Under the pieces are notes generated by a model, which did no database searches, had not been told where the DNA came from, and saw nothing but the letters and a program-made list of their open reading frames with translations. Positions 21,740-27,205 of a stretch of DNA of 27,205 nucleotides are shown here, piece after piece. Position 1 is the first letter of the stretch. Each line of letters opens with the position of its first letter. Source of the stretch: a virus; IMG/VR virus record IMGVR_UViG_3300031379_000018, positions 1 through 27,205 of that record, one strand, 5' to 3'. A program made the translations under genes and the position numbers.

Positions 21740-23071
21740 ATGGCAGACTCAGGAATAAAGCATATTGATGTAGGGGCAGAGCTTACTAAAGTAGAGTGGG
21801 AATCTGAGGCGAGCCACGAGCTTGTTCATGGCAACAGCTTTCCCGAATCTCCTGTTGAGCGACAGCTCTATTACAGGGATGATGAGCACAAGTGGTATGT
21901 CTACAATGGCACGAGTTGGGTTGACCTTCAGGGTGCTGGTGGTGGTGTCACAGACCATGGAGAACTCACAGGACTGGCTGATGATGACCATCCTCAGTAT
22001 ATCAAGCATTCCCTGGCCACTGCCGTTAGTAATTTCCTTGTAGCTTCTGGCGCTGGCGTATTCATTAAGAAGACATTAGCAGAAGTCAAGACTATCTTGG
22101 GGTTAGGAACAGCAGCTTACACTGCTGTTACTGACTATATTACTCATGCTTTAGCTACTGCTGCCAATGACTTTCTAGTGGCTTCAGGCTCAGGGGCTTT
22201 TGCCAAGAAGACCTTGGCTGAAGTTAAAACCCTGCTTGATTGGGCTGCCGATATTGCTACCCATGCTGGATTGACCACAGGAGTTCATGGTGCTGGGGCT
22301 GGAACTGTAGGTATTCTCAATAAGGACACTAAAATCATAGATGCTGATGGCGACACTGGCTTTGAGGTTGAGCAATCTGCTGATGAAGATGCGATTCGTG
22401 GCAAGGTTGCAGGAGTTGAGGCTTTTCTGTTAAGTGCCGCTGGTATCCTCACCCTAGCCAAGCAGGCGTTAGCTGTTGTTGGCATGAGTGCAGACCAGCC
22501 ATCATATTTGGATGCTAGTTATATTAAGCTAAAGTTCGATACTGAGGTAACAGATACCCAGAATGAATTTAATTCAAGGTTAATATCGGGAACAGCAGAT
22601 GCTACTGAAGCCTTCAAGTTGCATGATGCAGATGGTGGTTTTGAGGCTTCCGATGTTGGGGCTACCATACATAATAAAACAGATAATACCTACACTACTG
22701 TTGCTGCCTTCGTTGATTCTGGCGAACTTACTCTGACTGCTGACATTATGGTGAATACAGACACTTATGACTTATATCACGCCAAATGGACTTGCACGGA
22801 AGCTGGCACGTATTTAGTTATGGTATCATCCATGATGGATGATGTAGATGATGGCGAATACTACCAAGCGTGGATATACCGCAATGGTAGTGGATTGGTT
22901 CTTCAATCACTATACAGTTCTGGGGCAAGCCTCCAAATGTATGTTACCTGTTTCTCTATTTATACTATGGCAGCAACGGATTACGTTGAAGCATACTTTA
23001 GGTCAATCACAGGAACGGGAGAATTTGTGGAATCTACTAGAACGTATCTTTATATAGTCAAATTAGTATAA
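21740..23071 (+). CDS. Tail fiber with C1q-like tip domain
   Basis: This 443-residue protein has an N-terminal attachment part with VYNGTSWVDLQ (about 54-64), then the collar motif TGLADDDHPQYI (77-88) common in tail fibers. Two copies of a roughly 32-residue unit follow (90-121 and 136-167), then a shaft-like region. The C-terminal part from about 262 starts like a C1q-type jelly-roll (IKLKFDTEVTDTQNEFNS). It is interrupted by a separate beta domain at 282-347 (FKLHDADGGFEASDVG, HNKTDNTYTTVAA) and then resumes (TCTEAGTYLVMVSS, YYQAWIYRNG). It likely forms a trimer whose tip binds the host surface. A ribosome-binding TTGGAGG precedes the start. Confidence 0.7.
   Translation: MADSGIKHIDVGAELTKVEWESEASHELVHGNSFPESPVERQLYYRDDEHKWYVYNGTSWVDLQGAGGGVTDHGELTGLADDDHPQYIKHSLATAVSNFLVASGAGVFIKKTLAEVKTILGLGTAAYTAVTDYITHALATAANDFLVASGSGAFAKKTLAEVKTLLDWAADIATHAGLTTGVHGAGAGTVGILNKDTKIIDADGDTGFEVEQSADEDAIRGKVAGVEAFLLSAAGILTLAKQALAVVGMSADQPSYLDASYIKLKFDTEVTDTQNEFNSRLISGTADATEAFKLHDADGGFEASDVGATIHNKTDNTYTTVAAFVDSGELTLTADIMVNTDTYDLYHAKWTCTEAGTYLVMVSSMMDDVDDGEYYQAWIYRNGSGLVLQSLYSSGASLQMYVTCFSIYTMAATDYVEAYFRSITGTGEFVESTRTYLYIVKLV
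22007..22240 (+). repeat. Tandem fiber unit, two copies
   Basis: Two copies of a unit of about 96 bases, at 22007-22102 and 22145-22240, lie inside the fiber gene. The encoded phrases are HSLATAVSNFLVASGAGVF and HALATAANDFLVASGSGAF, each followed by KKTLAEVKT-x-L. Synonymous codons differ between copies, so the duplication is not recent, and the protein rather than the DNA is conserved. Confidence 0.75.
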
Positions 23072-23079
23072 GGGGGCTT

Positions 23080-23412
23080 ATGAAAACATTTAATATAGAA
23101 ATAGACGATGAAGTCCAGAAAGCTCTTGAGTGGGATATAGTTGATTTGGACATCTGGGCTAATAACGCTATATTTAACAAGGCAAGGCAGTGTGCCGATG
23201 CAATATGTAAATTAGCCCTAGACGATAAGACGAATACTATTTTATCCACAGATGACAAGCAGTTACTAAAGACCTATCTTGCTAACCAAGGCATAATTGT
23301 AGCTGGTTCAATTAAGGAGTTGCCTACTAACGTCAAGAAGGAAATAGTCAAGAGGGCAAATATCAAGTCGGCTGCTGAGAGACAAGCTGAAATAGAAGCT
23401 GAAACCAAGTAG
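23080..23412 (+). CDS. Small fiber-linked protein, unknown role
   Basis: This 110-residue protein lies directly after the fiber gene, eight bases after its stop. It contains WDIVDLDIWANNAIFNKARQ, a pattern seen in short phage proteins next to tail or fiber genes, followed by helices rich in Lys and Glu (VKKEIVKRANIKSAAERQAE). A GGGGG-type site precedes the ATG. It could be a fiber-assembly chaperone or a small tail protein. No catalytic motif is present. Confidence 0.6.
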   Translation: MKTFNIEIDDEVQKALEWDIVDLDIWANNAIFNKARQCADAICKLALDDKTNTILSTDDKQLLKTYLANQGIIVAGSIKELPTNVKKEIVKRANIKSAAERQAEIEAETK

Positions 23413-23487
23413 GAGAAATAATGTCCTATAAAATCCTGAAGGAAAGTAGGTGAGTACACTTTGCGAGTATTATACAGAAGGTGCTAA

Positions 23488-25398
23488 ATGCCCTATGCAA
23501 AGATAGAATTGTCTGGCTGTGGAACACACAAGAATAGAGCCAAGCTACGGCTTGACTTCTTCCTAAACCCTGATGACCCCAACTATGACAAATATCCTGA
23601 TATTCCCTTTCATTCCCATTTTATCTACCCTGGCAAGGATGCCTCCGATGCCGATATTAAGACAGAGATAGAGAAGTGTCTTAACTACTTCTATGCCTTC
23701 CATCAGCATTGTTGGGATAAAGGACTTAACTTCATAGATGAATGGAAGAAAGTGCCATCACGGAAGGGACAGGTCAGGCAACCATTCGTCAAAGGCAGTG
23801 CGAAAGATGTCAAGGCAAATAAAGCTAAAGTCCAGAACATTGTTAAGAGAGCCAAGTCCTTTCGAGTTGGAATAGCAAAAGTCCCGCCTCAAGACCTCAA
23901 CATAGGGGAGAAGGGAACGATTGATGTGGGGAGCGCAGCGATTGATAGAGGTAGCAATCTGACACTGAGCGATGGTGGTGGGACTTATTACTGGACTGGT
24001 ATTGCTTATTACAATAGCGCCAATGCAACTGGCGAGATAGACACAGTAGAAGTATATATGTATATCGCCAGCCCTAACAATAGTATTAGGTTCGGCACTT
24101 TCACTGATGAAGGGTCTAACTACTTTACTTGCCATGATGCTGAAGAATATGGCGAGGTAAGCGCTGGATACAATGTTTGCACTGGGTTGGCTATTGATAT
24201 AGAGGCTGGAGAATACATTGGCGTTGATGCTATTGCTACCCCTAAAGTAGAGATAGAGAAAGCTCGTACTATTACTACTGGTTATTCTGGTGATAGAGCA
24301 GGGCAATATTGTGTCCCTGAAGATTATGGTTTGTATTCAGTTTCCCAAACAGAAATATCCCTCTATGGCACAGGGACAGAGGGAGGAGCTTTTGAGTTAA
24401 GTATCACTGATTCAATCTCAGTAGGTGATAGTAGACTCAGAAGTATGCTTGCTGGCTTATCAAGAGCTGATGGCTTAACATCAGGGGACACAAATAACCC
24501 CTTTGGAATGGTAAGCAGAGTAGATGGCTTAAAGGCTGGAGATAGCTTCTCCCTCTTAGCCCACCTGCTGGCCAGTGAAGGCTTGAAGTCTGGGGATAGT
24601 ATCTCCATCTTAACCAGCTTATTAGCTAGTGATGGCTTGAAGATAGGGGACAGCTCCTATGCTACTGGTCTTCTTTTGTCTCTTATTGTTGTAGATGGTA
24701 TAAAACTTGGGGATTCTGGTATTAGAAACTTAATCATACCCCTCCTTGTTTCTGATGGCACAAAGCTGGGCGATAGTCTCTCCATCTTAGCTAGGCTGGC
24801 AATCAGTGATGGTTTAAAATTGGGAGACTCTCTATATGCTCCATTCCCATATACCTTCCCTTTCCGCTTCTCCTTTGTTAATGAAATGGAGATGGTTGCC
24901 AATTTACTTCGTCCAGATGGGATGAAGCTAGGAGACACTGCTACACTTGGAGAAGCTATTCTCTACTTTGCTATTGTGGATGGCTTAAACGTAGGAGACA
25001 CAAGCCTTATAGAGATGCTGGCAGATATTCAGGCATCCGATGGCATAAAAGTAGGAGATGCCATAATCCAATCCCTACTTGCTAGCCTTGGTATTAAGGA
25101 TGGCCTAAAGCTAGGAGACATAGAACTAGCTGAGCTTGATATAGGAGGTATTGCTCTTTCCATCATTGAGGGTATCAAGATAGGCGATTCAAACTCAGTT
25201 AATAACCTAATTGAATTAGCCATTCTTGAAGCAATAAAGGTTGGGGATACCGGAGCCCTAGGACAATTTGGCAGGGTATTAAGGCTGCTAATCCTTACCA
25301 CTCAATATCGCAAGGTGAATGTAGTCACCTGCCAGAAGCGAAAGGTGAACACAGTTACCACTCAAAAGCGCAAAGTGCGAGTCATAACAGGAGAGTAG
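23488..25398 (+). CDS. Repeat-rich tail protein with lectin-like domain
   Basis: This 636-residue protein has three parts. Residues 1-130 form a mixed domain. Residues about 142-300 look like a beta-sandwich (NLTLSDGGGTYYWTG, then GEIDTVEVYMYIASPNNS), the layout of carbohydrate-binding jelly-rolls in phage tail proteins. Residues 306-592 hold about 14 repeats around a D-G-x-K-x-G-D-[ST] core (such as SDGLKIGDS, VDGIKLGDS, SDGLKLGDS), spaced about 18-24 residues, probably a beta-solenoid. Residues 605-634 have three decapeptides (QYRKVNVVT, QKRKVNTVT, QKRKVRVIT) forming a basic tail. GAAGGTG is a moderate ribosome-binding site. Its place next to fiber genes suggests an adhesin or long tail spike. 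Confidence 0.65.
   Translation: MPYAKIELSGCGTHKNRAKLRLDFFLNPDDPNYDKYPDIPFHSHFIYPGKDASDADIKTEIEKCLNYFYAFHQHCWDKGLNFIDEWKKVPSRKGQVRQPFVKGSAKDVKANKAKVQNIVKRAKSFRVGIAKVPPQDLNIGEKGTIDVGSAAIDRGSNLTLSDGGGTYYWTGIAYYNSANATGEIDTVEVYMYIASPNNSIRFGTFTDEGSNYFTCHDAEEYGEVSAGYNVCTGLAIDIEAGEYIGVDAIATPKVEIEKARTITTGYSGDRAGQYCVPEDYGLYSVSQTEISLYGTGTEGGAFELSITDSISVGDSRLRSMLAGLSRADGLTSGDTNNPFGMVSRVDGLKAGDSFSLLAHLLASEGLKSGDSISILTSLLASDGLKIGDSSYATGLLLSLIVVDGIKLGDSGIRNLIIPLLVSDGTKLGDSLSILARLAISDGLKLGDSLYAPFPYTFPFRFSFVNEMEMVANLLRPDGMKLGDTATLGEAILYFAIVDGLNVGDTSLIEMLADIQASDGIKVGDAIIQSLLASLGIKDGLKLGDIELAELDIGGIALSIIEGIKIGDSNSVNNLIELAILEAIKVGDTGALGQFGRVLRLLILTTQYRKVNVVTCQKRKVNTVTTQKRKVRVITGE
24403..25263 (+). repeat. About 14 DGLKxGDS coding repeats
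   Basis: The DNA encodes about 14 units whose shared part is D-G-x-K-x-G-D-[ST]; examples are VDGLKAGDS, SEGLKSGDS, SDGLKLGDS and PDGMKLGDT. Unit lengths vary from about 18 to 36 residues; unit 8 carries an extra insertion (residues after SDGLKLGDSLYA). Codons differ between units, so they are old and kept by selection on protein. Large reverse-strand open frames over this area are a by-product of the repeats. Confidence 0.85.
25300..25389 (+). repeat. Three basic decapeptide repeats
   Basis: Three 30-bp units in a row encode TQYRKVNVVT, CQKRKVNTVT and TQKRKVRVIT at the very C-terminus of the repeat-rich tail protein. The units are exactly ten residues long, with the R-K-V core in a fixed position. 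Such a short basic beta-repeat may add a small strand stack or a docking tail. Confidence 0.8.
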
Positions 25399-25401
25399 AG
25401 A

Positions 25402-25716
25402 ATGAATATAGAAACTATTATAGAGTTCACGGCAAAGGCGAGCATACGAACATTGGTGTATGTCTATGACGACGATGATGCCCTGGTTGAGCCAACTTCG
25501 GTTTTAGTGACTTGGGTTGATGCAGACGGAGAAACACAAGTTGACGAAGATGAGATTGTTGTTACCGGCAGGCTAGAAGACGGAATCTATGAGCATTTCT
25601 ACAATACGGTAGCTGGCTCTGCAAAAGGATGGTGGCAGGGCTCAGTAGAAGTCATTGACGGCACGGCTCCGACCGCCAGGACAAGCATAGGGAATTACAG
25701 CGTTAAAGTAAAATGA
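25402..25716 (+). CDS. Small Ig-like phage protein
   Basis: This 104-residue protein looks like one beta-sandwich: IEFTAKASIRTLVYVYDDDD, SVLVTWVDADG, EIVVTGRLEDGIYEHFYN, AKGWWQGSVEVIDG, and a last strand SIGNYSVKVK. This order resembles Ig-like or BppU-type N-terminal domains that decorate capsids or baseplates. It starts three bases after the stop of the repeat protein and ends in an ATGA overlap with the following hub-like gene, so expression is coupled. The function is inferred from fold and place only. Confidence 0.6.
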   Translation: MNIETIIEFTAKASIRTLVYVYDDDDALVEPTSVLVTWVDADGETQVDEDEIVVTGRLEDGIYEHFYNTVAGSAKGWWQGSVEVIDGTAPTARTSIGNYSVKVK

Positions 25717-27205
25717 GGACACTAACAGATACTTTATTAGCAGCTCAACAGGCTGGTTTTGTAGATGCTCTGGTCAAGATTGAATTAACTCTTGGGGCAT
25801 CTTCCTACACCTATGCCAAGCCACAGATACTCAACATTAAGGAAACAGGTGACGGCAGCTTTCAGACTATCACGATAACGCTGGACAATAGCGACAAGTC
25901 GCTGACTGACCTCGACCTCAGAGGTTATGAGGGAGTCCTATCCTACGGAGCAATCACGGCTAATGAGGACAGCCCGGAGGAATATTCTGCCCTAGCTCCA
26001 ATGACAGTTCGCTACCAAGAGTTTGACTCTGACCCCAAGAAGTTAGAGTGCACACTTACACTTATCGGCATCTGCAACGATATGGCTGAGGATGAAGCAA
26101 GCGAAGCCTACCAGCCAGACGAGGACGATGTTCTATCAGTCAAAGAGATAACAGATGCCATCGCCGGGGCGACATTAACTTGTTTCGACCACTGCAAGGC
26201 TTACGAGGTAGAGTGGGATGCCGGCTATGATAACCTGGCAGATACTTACATTCCCAAAGATGCCTTCCGCATCTATGCTGGGAATAACAGAAACTCTGCG
26301 ATAGATCGGCTTCTCGATTATACCCTGAATGTAAAGGTAGTCAAGGCAGACGGAAAGATACATATATTCAAGCCCACTACGACAGGGGTGGTATACGACT
26401 CTGAATACAGCCTGGAGAGTGGGCATCCTTTCTTTGCTAAAGCGTTAAGGAATAGGCTTGTAACCCCAAACTATGTCACAGTATGCTCTCGCGAGGATGA
26501 TGATCCTCAGTATGGCGGGTATGCTATTGACCACGACTCCTATGACATACTGCCGAAGGCTCACTTCAAGAGAACACGGCTTGCCAGCGATGCTCAGGGA
26601 ACGGCAATAGCCGAAGCCATACTCGCACAAGCTGTCATGTGGTGCGAGGCCGGTGCTGCCTCAGTGCCACTCAACACTGGGACTGAGGCATTTGACTACA
26701 TAAAGGTTACGGATTCTAGGGAAGGGGATTACCGGGTAGGGAACATCGGGAGATATACTCGCTACTATGATGTTCGAAAGAACAGGTGGGAGCTGGCTTT
26801 CAACTTCGGTAACTGGCAGAACGCCAGGAAAGCGCTGGATAACTTAAATATCAAGCCTGACGACTTGGAGAACTACTTTTCCCGGCTGAGCGTTGGCACC
26901 CTCTATGCCGAGCATATCTTGGCTGAGAACTGCGACTTTGTCTGGATAGACCCCGATAATACGATTGACCTTTCTAAGATAGGGGATAACCTTGATAATC
27001 TTCCTGATGGGGAAGTTTATGCCAGGGTTAAGACGCTTCACTTGGATGCTGGGATTATCAAGCTCGACGAAAATATCCTCTACAAAGAGGGTTATGACCC
27101 GTCAACTAAATGGACTGGTGAAGACCTGGACGATTTGCCAGACGGCACAGTCTATCAGAGGGTTAAGAGCGCTGCTTTGACGGCCGGTGGGCTGGTGATT
27201 CTCGA
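25713..27205 (+). CDS. Tail hub/baseplate-like protein, 5' part
   Basis: This frame is open from the ATG overlapping the previous TGA to the right edge, so the first 497 codons are seen. The N-terminal 90 residues form beta-strands (QTITITLDNSDKSLTDLDL). The middle has a phrase common in tail hub or tip proteins, NSAIDRLLDYTLNVKVVKADG then KIHIFKP, followed by RNRLVTPNYVTVCSRED. The C-terminal part begins a repeat with period 45 residues around LPDG-x-VYxRVK (27000 and 27135), typical of tail proteins with adhesion repeats. The C-terminus and total length are unknown. A baseplate or receptor-binding role is plausible. Confidence 0.65.
   Translation, partial: MRTLTDTLLAAQQAGFVDALVKIELTLGASSYTYAKPQILNIKETGDGSFQTITITLDNSDKSLTDLDLRGYEGVLSYGAITANEDSPEEYSALAPMTVRYQEFDSDPKKLECTLTLIGICNDMAEDEASEAYQPDEDDVLSVKEITDAIAGATLTCFDHCKAYEVEWDAGYDNLADTYIPKDAFRIYAGNNRNSAIDRLLDYTLNVKVVKADGKIHIFKPTTTGVVYDSEYSLESGHPFFAKALRNRLVTPNYVTVCSREDDDPQYGGYAIDHDSYDILPKAHFKRTRLASDAQGTAIAEAILAQAVMWCEAGAASVPLNTGTEAFDYIKVTDSREGDYRVGNIGRYTRYYDVRKNRWELAFNFGNWQNARKALDNLNIKPDDLENYFSRLSVGTLYAEHILAENCDFVWIDPDNTIDLSKIGDNLDNLPDGEVYARVKTLHLDAGIIKLDENILYKEGYDPSTKWTGEDLDDLPDGTVYQRVKSAALTAGGLVIL

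Noticed and set aside
23413-23487. Possible tiny ORF and TATTAT box in the 75-bp gap before the repeat-rich tail gene
   Set aside because: The ORF is only nine codons, and no matching -35 box lies at a proper distance from TATTAT.
24363-25301. Three reverse-strand open frames with repeating SPSFIPS-type sequence
   Set aside because: They are antisense images of the DGLKxGDS coding repeats; the regularity comes from the forward gene.
1-27205. tRNA genes, CRISPR arrays, IS elements, attachment sites or integrase
   Set aside because: I looked for cloverleaf-type sequences, regular short repeats with spacers, transposase or integrase motifs and terminal direct repeats and saw none; the repeats present are coding repeats within tail genes.

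Overview
The window is a stretch of a tailed bacteriophage (or prophage) genome. Every gene I accept is on the + strand and the genes are tightly packed. Stops and starts often overlap (ATGA or TAATG style) or are separated only by a strong AGGAGG-type ribosome-binding site. I see no tRNA, rRNA, CRISPR array, insertion sequence, integrase or repressor. The bacterial Shine-Dalgarno sites and the sigma70-like promoter point to a bacterial host. Nothing in the sequence identifies the host further. The gene repertoire resembles environmental (metagenomic) phages rather than a well-studied laboratory phage; that is an impression from family resemblance, not a search result.

Bases 1-2520 are an accessory module: the 3' end of an ASCH-domain gene, then small proteins of unknown function around a stand-alone VRR-NUC nuclease gene. 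It closes with a rho-independent terminator (2545-2591). A second module (2601-4106) carries a phage-encoded radical SAM protein and a small Cys-rich protein. It is followed by a promoter (4117-4146) that lies only about 40 bp upstream of a terminator (4187-4208).

Bases 4229-5558 encode a holin-like membrane protein, a protein with a C-terminal domain like the papain-like cysteine-protease domain of the agglutinin MOA, and three very small genes. Packaging and head genes follow: small (DUF5681-type) and large terminase subunits, a one-TM protein, an HExxH protein, the portal, a 58-residue acidic protein, a giant 2145-residue large-polyvalent-type protein with an embedded ADP-ribosyltransferase-like domain, a Gly/Arg-rich mini-protein, a scaffold-like protein and a P22-type major capsid protein.

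After the capsid gene comes an insert of a GT-B glycosyltransferase and a class I methyltransferase. Next are a DUF3008-like mini-protein and a second copy of the Gly/Arg-rich mini-protein. The connector gene leads into an adhesion/tail module (21166-27205). This contains a conserved tail or decoration protein, a fiber with a C1q-like tip, a small accessory protein, a 636-residue protein with about 14 DGLKxGDS repeats, an Ig-like protein, and a long tail hub-like protein running off the right edge.

No tail tube, sheath or tape-measure gene is visible. With the P22-type coat this is compatible with a short-tailed phage, but those genes could lie beyond the window. The most interesting items are the giant ART-bearing protein between portal and scaffold, the duplicated Gly/Arg mini-proteins flanking the capsid genes, the radical SAM gene, and the repeat-rich adhesion proteins.
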